Source of the DNA: Pseudomonadota bacterium
GTDB taxonomy: Bacteria > Pseudomonadota > Alphaproteobacteria > UBA1280 > JAAZVW01
Assembly (NCBI GenBank): GCA_018623135.1
Contig: JAAZVW010000008.1
Coordinates: 1 to 44,742, forward strand
DNA length: 44,742 bases
Reading direction: 5' to 3'
Numbering within the stretch: position 1 is the first letter of the stretch; each line of letters opens with the position of its first letter. This document shows, piece after piece, positions 1 through 8,359 of this stretch. A program made the translations under genes and the position numbers. The notes under the pieces were generated by a model. The model was given only the letters and a program-made list of their open reading frames with translations, had not been told where the DNA came from and did no database searches.

Positions 1-2
1 GG

Positions 3-485
3 CATATTGCCAATGCTTCACAGGTTGTTGATAACCCTTATTTAAAACTTTCAAATAAACAAAAAGATTTTATTAAAGAAACTTTTAAAGCACGCCAAGA
101 TATTCATGCGCCAGAACCAGAAAAAGCGACCTACCTATTTGGTAAAGACGTTACAGAATTGGTTTTAAAACTTAAAGCCGCCATTAATGGTGATAAACGC
201 GCAGAAATGGCCTTAGAGCAAATTAAAGATTTTGAAGTGCCTAAGTTCCCTCTTTCGGGTAAAGATGCAAAAGAAATGGGTATAGACGCAGGCCCAGAGA
301 TGGGTGCACGCTTAAAAGCAGCTGAAAAATGGTGGATAGATAATGATTTTCCACCTAAAGAAATTGTAGCATCTGTATTAGAACAAGATAAAGAACTTAG
401 CCTTTCGGAACTTGAAAAACAACGCTTTCCCGAAAAAGACTTAAGCAAAGAGGCGCCTGAAATCTCTTTAGAAATTGAGCGTTAA
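3..485 (+). CDS. cca: CCA-adding enzyme (CCA tRNA nucleotidyltransferase), C-terminal part
   Basis: This is the 3' end of a gene that begins before the window; the open frame runs from base 3 to the stop at 483-485. The family adds or repairs the 3' CCA end of tRNA in the cytoplasm. What remains is the C-terminal helical tRNA-binding part, about 160 residues. The recognisable stretch is FPLSGKDAKEMGIDAGPEMG followed by WWIDNDFPP, which is typical of the alphaproteobacterial form of the enzyme. The catalytic head domain is outside the window, so activity cannot be judged. The last 30 residues are charged and look like a variable tail. Only 75 bases separate it from the antiporter gene downstream and I see no strong terminator there, so co-transcription is possible. 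Confidence 0.82.
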   Translation, partial: HIANASQVVDNPYLKLSNKQKDFIKETFKARQDIHAPEPEKATYLFGKDVTELVLKLKAAINGDKRAEMALEQIKDFEVPKFPLSGKDAKEMGIDAGPEMGARLKAAEKWWIDNDFPPKEIVASVLEQDKELSLSELEKQRFPEKDLSKEAPEISLEIER

Positions 486-560
486 CCCTCGCTTTTTAAC
501 ACAAATTTTGTTATACATTTCTTATCAAAAACAAATAATTTAACTTGAAAGTACGCCCAT

Positions 561-1562
561 ATGTCTTTTGCATCTGAACTTATTATGTCCCTTGTGCCTT
601 TAAAGGCTGTTTCTGTACCTTTGCTTATTATATTGGGCTTTGTGCTACTTATGAAGGCAGGCGACAAATTGGTTGAATCCGCAGAAGAAATTGGCGTTAT
701 TTTTAAGTGGTCACCTATTTTTATTGGTGTATTTATTTTAGGGTTAGGCACATCTTTACCTGAAATTATTTCAACTCTTTATGCGGCTATTTCTGGCTCT
801 ACCACACTAGGTTTAGCTAATATTGTAGGTTCTAATATTGCAAACTTAGGTCTTATTTTAGGCTTAGGGCTTGTTGGTATTGCACTTAGCAAACAGCGCC
901 TTTACCCAACAAAAGCAAAAATGGATTTTGTCCTTATGCTATTGGCAACTGTTTTACTTGTTGTAAGTTACCATTTTACAGGCGGTGTAGATTTAGCCTT
1001 TGGCATTACATTTTGTGCTCTTTTAGCAACTGGTCTTTACCTTTCTCTACAAAGTTCTAAAGCACAGATGGCAGAAGCAGAGCTAGAAGAAATTGCCGCA
1101 CACCGCCCTAAACTTTTACCTGCTGCTATTGGTGTTGCCATAAGCTTATGCTTACTTATTTTAGGAGCAAATTTACTTGTAGATGGCGCCGTTATCACAG
1201 CAACTTCCCTAGGTGTTTCTGAACGTTTTATTGGGGTTTCTTTAGTTGCACTAGGCACTTCATTACCAGAAGTTTCCGCCACTTTAGCGGCAATTAAACG
1301 CAAACAAGCGGGTATGATTTTAGGTAATGTTTTTGGTTCAAACATGCTTAATATCTATGCTGCAGGTGGTTTAACAGCTCTTATAACACCTCTTAAAGCT
1401 GAAAATATGGCAACAGACATCTGGATTATGCTTGCATTCACCCTTTTAACACTGCCTTTATTCTGGCATCATAAGAAAAAACATATATTAACAACAGGGG
1501 TTATATTGTTAGCAGGTTATATCTCTTACATGGGGTACCTTGTCTTTACAATGAATGTATAA
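561..1562 (+). CDS. Calcium/sodium antiporter, CaCA family (YrbG-like)
   Basis: Inner-membrane cation/Ca2+ exchanger of 333 residues with about ten hydrophobic segments. It has the two inverted alpha repeats that define the family: GTSLPE at residues 63-68 with NIVGSNIANLGLILG at 87-101, and GTSLPE at 232-237 with GNVFGSNMLNI at 255-265. The acidic residue in each GTSLPE and the asparagines of the GSN motifs form the ion site in known members. The hydrophilic loop at about 165-185 is short, as in bacterial exchangers. Its stop codon overlaps the next start in the sequence TAATG, so it is probably translated together with the pilin-like gene that follows. The link to the fimbrial genes may be only transcriptional. 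Confidence 0.9.
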   Translation: MSFASELIMSLVPLKAVSVPLLIILGFVLLMKAGDKLVESAEEIGVIFKWSPIFIGVFILGLGTSLPEIISTLYAAISGSTTLGLANIVGSNIANLGLILGLGLVGIALSKQRLYPTKAKMDFVLMLLATVLLVVSYHFTGGVDLAFGITFCALLATGLYLSLQSSKAQMAEAELEEIAAHRPKLLPAAIGVAISLCLLILGANLLVDGAVITATSLGVSERFIGVSLVALGTSLPEVSATLAAIKRKQAGMILGNVFGSNMLNIYAAGGLTALITPLKAENMATDIWIMLAFTLLTLPLFWHHKKKHILTTGVILLAGYISYMGYLVFTMNV

Positions 1563-2050
1563 TGGGTATTTGGCTTTATAAGAATTTAGCAACAGTCTTT
1601 TTTCTCTTATGCTGTTTCAGCAGCTTAAGCTTTGCCCAGAAAGTGCGCATTACCAATTTAGATGACATGGCTTTAGAAGATATTGACCGTTTTCAAGGCC
1701 GTACCAAAACTGTTGTAGACACTGTCTGTGCTTACGAACGTAACGATAACGACAATAAATACTGGATTGTTGCTGATGATGGCGACATAAACGGTGAATT
1801 TGAAATTACTCATGTAACCACAGGCCAAAAGATACCCGTACGTGTACGCTTTCAGCAAGAAAATGGCAGATGGAAGCGCCTAATAGAAGGTCGCGCAAAA
1901 GCCTTTGTTGGTACTTCCAATCGCCAATTTTGTAATTCTGGTGATAATGCAGCTATAGAAGTCCGCGCCACACGACGCAATACCCAAGCACAACCTGCAG
2001 GTGATTATTTTATTAAACTCAACATTACAATGCATGCAAAACGACCATAG
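1562..2050 (+). CDS. Exported pilin-like subunit, SCPU/CsuA-type fold, lacking an N-terminal donor strand
   Basis: This 162-residue protein has a clear signal peptide, with cleavage expected near A25|Q26. It resembles the major pilin encoded at 5288-5806: both carry ITNLDD or VTNLDD, both have two mature cysteines about 68 residues apart (C56/C124 here, C66/C133 there), and both end in an AG-Y-LNI strand pattern. Unlike the pilin, the mature protein starts almost directly at the ITNLDD strand and lacks the roughly 25-residue N-terminal extension that serves as donor strand. In chaperone-usher fimbriae a subunit without that extension can only sit at the tip, so a tip role is my inference. It lies directly before the chaperone gene. 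A non-fimbrial periplasmic role is not excluded. Confidence 0.62.
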   Translation: MGIWLYKNLATVFFLLCCFSSLSFAQKVRITNLDDMALEDIDRFQGRTKTVVDTVCAYERNDNDNKYWIVADDGDINGEFEITHVTTGQKIPVRVRFQQENGRWKRLIEGRAKAFVGTSNRQFCNSGDNAAIEVRATRRNTQAQPAGDYFIKLNITMHAKRP

Positions 2051-2072
2051 TTATTTAAGGATATTCAAACAT

Positions 2073-2777
2073 ATGAAAATTTTAGTATTTATTTTTTCAT
2101 TTCTCTTTTTATCAACAGGGGCAGAAGCACAAGTTGCTGTGCAAGGTGTTTTTAGAATATTGCAAGCAAACGAACGACCAATTGAAAATGTAAATGTATT
2201 CAACACTTCAGAATCAGACAATGTACAAGTTACAGTTAGTGCGCATAAAGTAACCTTCCCTGACAGCCTAACAGAAACACAAACTGTTGCGACAGACCTT
2301 AAATTTGCGCCTAAAAACTTTGTTCTCCCCGCTAAGTCAGAAAAATTGGTACGTATATTTAAAACATCTGCACCTGATGCAAATATGGAAAAACTCTACC
2401 GTATTCACTTTAAACCCTCAACCGTCGCTAAAGAACTACAAGATGACGCATCTTCAGAAGCGGACACTAAAGTAAACGTTAAAATTTTAACAAGTATGGG
2501 TATTTTATTGGCTGCGGCACCGCAACAGATTAAACCAAGCCTTACTTATGAACGTACAGATGGCAAAGTAACGCTGCTAAACACAGGTAATGTTACGCTA
2601 CACATGCGCGCGAACAACGTACTTTGTGAAAGCTCAAATGGCTGCACAAAACTGATTGATAGATATTTACCACCTAATCGAAGATGGACATTTGATGTTT
2701 CATCTAATGAAGAATTCACCTACTTTTATGAAGTTTATGGTAAGCCAAACTCTATTCGTATTAAGGCGAAAAAATGA
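2073..2777 (+). CDS. Periplasmic fimbrial chaperone (PapD-like)
   Basis: A 234-residue exported protein with signal peptide MKILVFIFSFLFLSTGAEA. I chose the ATG at 2073 because TAAGGA lies about 11 bases upstream and the signal peptide starts there; a longer in-frame start at 2001 would bury it. Known PapD-like chaperones hold pilin subunits by donor-strand complementation and deliver them to the usher. The first domain has FRILQANERPIENVNVFNTSESDNVQV and a basic-hydrophobic strand near KFAPKNFVLPAKSEKLVRIFK, where these proteins bind subunit termini. The second domain contains LLNTGNVTLHMRANNVLCES, the usual domain-2 LxNtGN pattern. It sits between a pilin-like gene and the usher gene, overlapping the latter by ATGA. 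Confidence 0.85.
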   Translation: MKILVFIFSFLFLSTGAEAQVAVQGVFRILQANERPIENVNVFNTSESDNVQVTVSAHKVTFPDSLTETQTVATDLKFAPKNFVLPAKSEKLVRIFKTSAPDANMEKLYRIHFKPSTVAKELQDDASSEADTKVNVKILTSMGILLAAAPQQIKPSLTYERTDGKVTLLNTGNVTLHMRANNVLCESSNGCTKLIDRYLPPNRRWTFDVSSNEEFTYFYEVYGKPNSIRIKAKK

Positions 2778-5059
2778 AACAAATAGCTGTTGTTTTTTTA
2801 CTCAGCTTTAGTCTTTTCATGCAGCCATTCTGCACCAAAGCAGAAGAGGCTTTAACCATTCCATTTGATGTTTTTATTGGTGAAAAAAACCTTGGCTACA
2901 CACCAGTTACCTATACAGCGAATTCATTAACCTTTGATGCACCAGAACAAATTATTCATTTACTGACAGACCTAAAAACACCTGAAAATTTACTGCCTCT
3001 TTTCTCTCGCCCTATTCAGAATTCTTTAACGCTTGAGGGTTTAGGCCGTGTGGATGTAAACAGAGATCTCTTTAAAATTACCATTGAGCCCGATATCCGC
3101 CAACTTAATGTACGCAAGCTTGCAAAAGATGAAGAGATAGATTTTACAACAGCAAGCCCTAGTTTTAAGCAAGACCTGCTGTTTAGTGGTCAGCTTTCAT
3201 CCTCTCAAGACCAAGCCTACAGCTTACAACACAATTCTAAAGCCTACACAGGGCCTATTGGTGGCTTTTGGCGGGGCAGTTATAACAAAGAAGGTGGTTA
3301 TGAAATAAATACGCTTGCAGGTGAGTATAATAATGGCAAAACATCGCTACAATTAGGCATGTTAGAGACATCTGGTAGTAATATGTCTTCTGCACAGTCT
3401 TTTTGGGGCGCAACAATACAGCCAAATAACCAATATCTTTATAGCAAAAGCAATTTAAATGCTCCTTTAGAAGTTTTTGTGCCTGAACGAAGCACCGTGG
3501 TTATTTTAAGAGATCGTCGTATTATTTATTCAGAAATCTTAGACTTTGGTTTACAAGAAATTCCAACGGATAACTTCCCGCTCGGAAGCTATGATATTGA
3601 AATTGTCACCAACTATAACGAGGCAAATGAGCGCCGCGAAACACGATTTTTTAACAACAATCAAAGCTTTGTCCCTCAAGCCAAAATAGATTGGCGCTTA
3701 AGTATTGGACAAACCCGTGACGATCTCGACACCACAGGTAAAGACTTGGCAGAACTTTATATTGCAAAACGCCTCAACACGTCTTCCGAAATTGCGCTAT
3801 CTGCTCTGCAAATTGGTAATTTACGCCTTTTTGAGCCACAATTTAGAACCCTATTCGGACAAAATGAAATTAAATACGCTTTTTTAAAGTCAAATCAGAA
3901 TGATTTAGCCGCTCTTATAGAGCTCACACAATACATTCGTAATGGTAGCTGGTCTGTTACCTTCTCAAAAGCATTGCAAGGGTTTACAGGACTTGAAGAC
4001 GACCCTCTTTCAGATACAAAAGAGTATTTACGTTTTTACCTCAGCCAAAACATAGGCCCGCTACAAGCTTCTTTTTCTGCAAACAAAACAAAAAATAGTA
4101 ATGCGGAAGAGAATTTTAATGTAGGTGGTCGTCTTAAATACAATATTGTACAAAATCGAGAACATAACCTTAGCCTAGAAGGCAGTCATTTTAATGCCAA
4201 TAACGGCGCAAATTCACAAGTTGGTCTTAAATATCGTTACAAACCACAAAATAATCGTACCTACGATAGTCAAATAACGCATCGCTCTGCGTCCGATGAT
4301 TCTGAACTTCTTTTAAGTCAGCGTTTCCAACAGTCAACACAACAAAATGCCCAAAACAAAAAAGACTACAATCTTCTTGTGCAACAACGCCAATCAGATA
4401 ACACTGAGCAACGCGCCGAAGTTGGAACAAATATTCTTACAGATAAAAGCCGTATCAGAGCGACAGCCACCCACCAACAGCTAGAAAATGACACCAATAC
4501 ATCGCTAACATTTAGCGCAGCAACCTCTTTTTCTTTTGGGCAAGATCGCATCGTTCAGGCCGCACAAAACAGCGATGAATCTCAAGTTCTTGTACGCATT
4601 AATGGCGATAGTGGAGAAACTTTTAATGTTCTCGTCAATAACCAAAAAATGACATCTCTCACCGCAGGTGAATCTGCTCTTATCAACTTAAAAGCTTTTA
4701 AAACCCACACATTACGCATCGAGCCCAAAAATAAAAATAACGCCCTTGTTTATTTTGATGGTGAAGAACGTCTTTTAAAACTCCACAAAGGTCAAATGCA
4801 TTACGAAGCTTTTAATACACGCCCTATGGTCATGCTTTTTGCACGTGTATTCTCCGCACAAGGTCAACCACTTAACTGGAAGTATATCAAAAGCCCAGAT
4901 GGCAATTCTCTCATTGATGGGGAAGGATACATGCAGTTTGAATATACGGGCTTAGGCGCTCTTTCTGTCGAAAATAAAAACCAAAGCTGTACCCTAGCCT
5001 TGCCTCCTATTCCTAAAAACCAAATCTTCTATGATATTGGCAATGTGCTTTGTATGTAA
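2774..5059 (+). CDS. Outer-membrane fimbrial usher
   Basis: A 761-residue exported protein with signal peptide to about residue 23. Ushers form an outer-membrane beta barrel that accepts chaperone-subunit complexes and secretes the growing fibre. The sequence is dominated by alternating beta strands with many Asn and Gln residues. The region TRPMVMLFARVFSAQGQPL resembles the C-terminal domain of SCPU-associated (sigma or archaic) ushers, and the protein ends with a cysteine pair, C739 and C760, as ushers often do. It is slightly shorter than the usual 800 or more residues. The start overlaps the chaperone stop (ATGA), which indicates translational coupling. The major pilin gene follows after a 228-base gap with its own promoter. 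Confidence 0.85.
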   Translation: MKQIAVVFLLSFSLFMQPFCTKAEEALTIPFDVFIGEKNLGYTPVTYTANSLTFDAPEQIIHLLTDLKTPENLLPLFSRPIQNSLTLEGLGRVDVNRDLFKITIEPDIRQLNVRKLAKDEEIDFTTASPSFKQDLLFSGQLSSSQDQAYSLQHNSKAYTGPIGGFWRGSYNKEGGYEINTLAGEYNNGKTSLQLGMLETSGSNMSSAQSFWGATIQPNNQYLYSKSNLNAPLEVFVPERSTVVILRDRRIIYSEILDFGLQEIPTDNFPLGSYDIEIVTNYNEANERRETRFFNNNQSFVPQAKIDWRLSIGQTRDDLDTTGKDLAELYIAKRLNTSSEIALSALQIGNLRLFEPQFRTLFGQNEIKYAFLKSNQNDLAALIELTQYIRNGSWSVTFSKALQGFTGLEDDPLSDTKEYLRFYLSQNIGPLQASFSANKTKNSNAEENFNVGGRLKYNIVQNREHNLSLEGSHFNANNGANSQVGLKYRYKPQNNRTYDSQITHRSASDDSELLLSQRFQQSTQQNAQNKKDYNLLVQQRQSDNTEQRAEVGTNILTDKSRIRATATHQQLENDTNTSLTFSAATSFSFGQDRIVQAAQNSDESQVLVRINGDSGETFNVLVNNQKMTSLTAGESALINLKAFKTHTLRIEPKNKNNALVYFDGEERLLKLHKGQMHYEAFNTRPMVMLFARVFSAQGQPLNWKYIKSPDGNSLIDGEGYMQFEYTGLGALSVENKNQSCTLALPPIPKNQIFYDIGNVLCM

Positions 5060-5213
5060 CGCTACACATATTAAACATATAAAAAATAAGACAAATACTC
5101 AGTTGTACACATATATTGCATTGATCTAATACACCAATTCGGTTAATATATCCTTATAGTTATTTCTTATACAATTATCTAAAAATAAGAAAAACAAAAC
5201 GGTAAAAGAAAAA
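5060..5213. other. AT-rich intergenic region upstream of the pilin promoter
   Basis: No gene is seen here. The stretch is very AT-rich and precedes a sigma-54 promoter, where an activator-binding enhancer and an IHF bend site would be expected. I could not pick out a convincing inverted repeat for an activator. No terminator for the usher operon is obvious, so some read-through into the pilin gene is possible. Confidence 0.4.
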
Positions 5214-5229
5214 TGGCATGACTCGTGCA
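5214..5229 (+). promoter_or_regulatory. Sigma-54 (-24/-12) promoter for the major pilin gene
   Basis: The sequence TGGCATGACTCGTGCA matches the RpoN consensus TGGCACG-N4-TTGCA at 14 of the 16 aligned positions, counting the four N as matches. The invariant GG (5215-5216) and GC (5227-5228) have the required spacing. Transcription would start near 5240, about 48 bases before the pilin ATG. An rpoN gene is present at 37696-39114. No bacterial enhancer-binding protein gene is visible in the window. Confidence 0.7.
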
Positions 5230-5287
5230 TATTATAAACCAAATGAGAGATGTTATTAACTAATATATAATCAGGGGAACAAAGATT

Positions 5288-5806
5288 ATGAAAAAACTTC
5301 TTCTTGCTACAGCTGCAGTTTTAGCAACTGCAACGACAACTTTCGCTGCCAACAACGGTACAGTTGGTGCAACTTCTTCAGGTGATCTAGATCTTACTCT
5401 AACGATTGCTGAACAAATCATCGTAACAAACCTAGATGACGTTGATCTACTAGATGGTACAGCTGCTCAAACTGAAAGCATCTGTGTTGCTGGTAACATC
5501 GCTACTCCTTACGATATTCGTTTTACATCTGTAGAAGGTAGCTTCATTCTAAACCATGGTTCAGTTGCTGACACAATTGCCTACACTGTAGGTTACGACC
5601 ACGGTGCTACAGGCACATTTTCTCCTGCAACATACAACACTGCAATTGTTGATGCGGGCGCAGTATTTGCAACAAACCTAGACTGTGATGCCGCAGCAAA
5701 TAACAATGGCGACATTGAAATCACACCTAACGCTGGTGATGTTTCAGCTGCCACTGCAGGTACATACACAGGTACACTAAATATTGAAGTTGCTGCTACA
5801 CTATAA
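5288..5806 (+). CDS. Major fimbrial pilin, SCPU/CsuA-like
   Basis: A 172-residue exported subunit with signal peptide ending near A20 and a strong ribosome binding site, AGGGGA, at 5273-5278. The mature N-terminus contains SGDLDLTLTI, an alternating hydrophobic strand that fits a donor-strand extension. It is followed by VTNLDD, two cysteines (C66, C133) likely to form a disulfide, and the C-terminal pattern AGTYTGTLNIEVAA that is typical of spore-coat-U/Csu-type pilins. Its own sigma-54 promoter and its terminator make it a single-gene unit next to the usher operon. Leucine codon CTA is used far more than in neighbouring genes, which may reflect high expression. Subunit role is well supported; the fimbrial class is inferred. 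Confidence 0.78.
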   Translation: MKKLLLATAAVLATATTTFAANNGTVGATSSGDLDLTLTIAEQIIVTNLDDVDLLDGTAAQTESICVAGNIATPYDIRFTSVEGSFILNHGSVADTIAYTVGYDHGATGTFSPATYNTAIVDAGAVFATNLDCDAAANNNGDIEITPNAGDVSAATAGTYTGTLNIEVAATL

Positions 5807-5829
5807 GTAACAGCACACAATAATACCTA

Positions 5830-5856
5830 AAGCCACTTCTTATGAAGTGGCTTTTT
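5830..5856 (+). terminator. Intrinsic terminator of the pilin gene
   Basis: Ten-base stem AAGCCACTTC / GAAGTGGCTT with a TTAT loop, followed by a T run. It lies 24 bases after the pilin stop. Confidence 0.9.
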
Positions 5857-5925
5857 GTTGTTTAAACACAACAGTGTGTAATTTTAAAAAAGCATATAAA
5901 AATCAATCTTCTTATACGATCTTAC

Positions 5926-5940
5926 AACTTATGATAAGTT
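5926..5940. promoter_or_regulatory. Inverted repeat upstream of the chemoreceptor gene
   Basis: AACTTATGATAAGTT is a perfect 7-base inverted repeat around a single central base, 60 bases before the chemoreceptor start. It could be an operator half-site pair. In AT-rich DNA chance occurrence is not negligible. Confidence 0.25.
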
Positions 5941-5999
5941 ATATTTATCTGACCATTGATGATATTATTTTTACCTACATTTAAAAGGCTTTATTTATT

Positions 6000-7484
6000 A
6001 TGGAACTTAGAAATTCCCGTATTCGTACGCGTTTAGGCTTAAGCTTTATTACCATTAATTTATTACAAGTTATTATGGCTGTTGTTGGTGTTATCAAGGC
6101 TGGTAGCCTTGCCGATAATATTCAATCGGTAAATAATTTTTCTCAAGAAAGTGCTGTTATTCAAGAACTTTCAACGACTCTTTCTAATAGCTACAAAAAC
6201 ACCTTATCCGCCATTTTACAAGATACAGATCAAAAAATTACAGAGCATCTTTCTCAAGCAGAACAAAACATTGCCACTATGGCGAACTTACTTAAATCTG
6301 AACATATTAATGCGATGCATAACGAGCATTTAACCCCTCTGTATGTCACATACAAAGAAACTTTTACACGATTAACACCCTACATTCATAATAAAGATGA
6401 CGCCTTAGCGAAAAACATTCTCTTTAATAGCTTAAAACCTGCTGAGCAAAAAATAACTCTAGCTCTAAAGCAGTTCCAATCAGAAGAACAAGCCACCCTT
6501 ACGCAAGCAGTAGAAGAAGCAGAAGCAAACTACCAAACAATTGTACAACAAATGATATTTCTGACATTGTTTGGGTTCTTAATTGCCCAAGTTTTAGCAC
6601 ACTTTATTACAGGCTCTATTACCAAAGCTGTTAGAGAACTTTCTCAGCAAATGTACGATCTTGGCCAAGGCGATGCCGATTTACGCATCCGTATTGCAGA
6701 AAAAGGGCGCGATGAAATTACACAGCTTGCAACAAACTTTAATGCTTTTTCAGAAAAAGTGCATAATATTATGAAAATGGTTAAAGTAACAGTGGCCGGT
6801 GTTCAAAGCACTTCTGCCGTTGTCGCAACCGAGTCGGAAGAGATTAATAAAGAACTTCAGGCCGAGAAATCTGCACTTACGGAAATCGTTATTGCTGTTG
6901 AAGAATCTGCACGCACCATTACAGACTTACATGAAAACATTCAAAATGTTGCTAAAGACATGTCTCAAATTACACATGAAGCAGAAAACACAAACGAAGC
7001 TATGCGTAAACTTGAGCGTGATTCTAAAGAAATTGATGCTGTGCTCAGCATTATTAACGACATTTCTGACCAAACGAATCTCTTAGCCCTTAACGCAGCA
7101 ATTGAAGCCGCTCGCGCAGGCGAAGCAGGCAAAGGCTTTGCTGTTGTTGCCGATGAGGTGCGCAAACTCGCTGGGCGTACAAATGATTCAACAGCTAAAA
7201 TTCGTACTGTTGTTGAAAAACTGCAAAAAAACGTAACAGAATCACAAGAAGCTTTAGGACGTGTTGAAGTTTCTATCGTTGATATTAACAATAAAATGAG
7301 CAATGCCTCTGAAGCGGCGCTCACACAATCAAGCACCATTGAGCAAGTTTCAGGAACCCTTACAAGCTTCTCAAGCAAAGTGGACCACACCACAAATTCA
7401 ATCACTGAAACAGGTGAAAAAACAATTCACCTTGCAGAAGAAGTTGAAGGCCTAGCCAAAGAAGTAAATAGCTTTAAAGTATAG
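6000..7484 (+). CDS. Methyl-accepting chemotaxis protein
   Basis: A 494-residue transmembrane chemoreceptor. The first membrane helix is at about residues 13-33, followed by a periplasmic all-helical sensor domain of about 150 residues (four-helix-bundle type). The second membrane helix is at about 185-205, then a HAMP domain (about 205-258) and the cytoplasmic signalling coiled coil. The conserved hairpin tip that binds CheA and CheW runs from [19 protein letters not shown] (about 357-375) to [16 protein letters not shown]. There is no C-terminal NWETF-type tether. AAAGG at 5984-5988 is the likely ribosome binding site. The ligand cannot be read from the sequence. Chemotaxis kinase genes are not in the window. 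Confidence 0.95.
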   Translation: MELRNSRIRTRLGLSFITINLLQVIMAVVGVIKAGSLADNIQSVNNFSQESAVIQELSTTLSNSYKNTLSAILQDTDQKITEHLSQAEQNIATMANLLKSEHINAMHNEHLTPLYVTYKETFTRLTPYIHNKDDALAKNILFNSLKPAEQKITLALKQFQSEEQATLTQAVEEAEANYQTIVQQMIFLTLFGFLIAQVLAHFITGSITKAVRELSQQMYDLGQGDADLRIRIAEKGRDEITQLATNFNAFSEKVHNIMKMVKVTVAGVQSTSAVVATESEEINKELQAEKSALTEIVIAVEESARTITDLHENIQNVAKDMSQITHEAENTNEAMRKLERDSKEIDAVLSIINDISDQTNLLALNAAIEAARAGEAGKGFAVVADEVRKLAGRTNDSTAKIRTVVEKLQKNVTESQEALGRVEVSIVDINNKMSNASEAALTQSSTIEQVSGTLTSFSSKVDHTTNSITETGEKTIHLAEEVEGLAKEVNSFKV

Positions 7485-7494
7485 CCCGCAAGCA

Positions 7495-7524
7495 AAAAAA
7501 TAAGCCCTCATGGGCTTATTTTTT
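7495..7524. terminator. Bidirectional terminator between the chemoreceptor gene and hemF
   Basis: A long stem, AAAAAATAAGCCC / GGGCTTATTTTTT, with a TCAT loop. It serves both convergent genes and overlaps the hemF stop codon (7523-7525). Confidence 0.92.
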
Positions 7525-8359
7525 ACCAACTGGCAACCGGTGGCATAGACATTAAAATGGCTTCAGGGTTACCACCTGTCATAAAGCCAAATTTTGTACC
7601 TCTATCATAAAGCAAATTAAACTCGACATATTTGGCACGCTTTTGCAGCTGCTTTTGTTTGTCTGCATCTGAATAATCTGTAGCAATACGCTTTTCTAGA
7701 ATAGGCATATATGAATCTAAGAAGGCGTCTCCTATTTCCTTAATAAAGGCAAAATCTTTCAGCTGATCGCCCGAATCTAGGCTATCAATAAAAATCCCCC
7801 CTACGCCACGTGGCTCATTCCAATGTTTAATAAAGAAGTACTCATCGCACCACTTCTTATAGGTCGGATAAGCTGTTTCCGAATAACTTTCACAAGCTTG
7901 CTTTAAAATATCATGAAAATGTGTCGTATCTTCTTCATATTCAATTGTAGGTGTTAAATCGGCACCTCCACCAAACCAACTTTTAGCTGTTTCAATACGC
8001 CTTAAATTCATATGAACCGTTGGGGCGTGTGGGTTTTTCATATGAGCAACAAGAGAAATACCACAAGCCACAAAACGCCCTTCATTTTCTTCCGCACCTG
8101 GTATTTGCTTTACAAATTCTTCAGAAAACACACCATGAACAAAAGAAAAATTAACACCAACCTTCTCAAAAACATCACCGCGCATAAGGCGCATTTCACC
8201 ATAACCTTGTAATCTGTCTTCTGGTGTTTTTTCCCAAGCGGTGCATTCAAATGATGCTCCCTCTTCTAAGCCTTCAAAAGCTTTAGTAATACGCTCTTGC
8301 AGAGACTTAAAATACTCTGCAGCCTGATGCATTTGGTCAGAAGCAGGGATACTAGGCAT
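7523..8359 (-). CDS. hemF: Oxygen-dependent coproporphyrinogen III oxidase
   Basis: Cytoplasmic haem biosynthesis enzyme that converts coproporphyrinogen III to protoporphyrinogen IX using O2. The family signatures are present: VGVNFSFVHG, GGADLTPTIEYEED, CDEYFFIKHWNEPRGVGGIF, and the C-terminal YVEFNLLYDRGTKFGF with TGGNPEAILMSMPP. I place the start at the ATG at 8359, which overlaps the stop of the MFS gene by 8 bases and gives a normal length of 278 residues. Longer in-frame starts exist at 8395 (ATG) and 8407 (GTG), and no candidate has a good ribosome binding site. It is the last gene of a trmL-MFS-hemF unit. The presence of HemF indicates an oxygen-using organism. Confidence 0.93.
   Translation of the reverse strand: MPSIPASDQMHQAAEYFKSLQERITKAFEGLEEGASFECTAWEKTPEDRLQGYGEMRLMRGDVFEKVGVNFSFVHGVFSEEFVKQIPGAEENEGRFVACGISLVAHMKNPHAPTVHMNLRRIETAKSWFGGGADLTPTIEYEEDTTHFHDILKQACESYSETAYPTYKKWCDEYFFIKHWNEPRGVGGIFIDSLDSGDQLKDFAFIKEIGDAFLDSYMPILEKRIATDYSDADKQKQLQKRAKYVEFNLLYDRGTKFGFMTGGNPEAILMSMPPVASW

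Noticed and set aside
2774-2900. Lipoprotein signal at C20 of the usher
   Set aside because: The residues before the cysteine (QPF) do not fit a lipobox; ordinary signal peptide cleavage is more likely.
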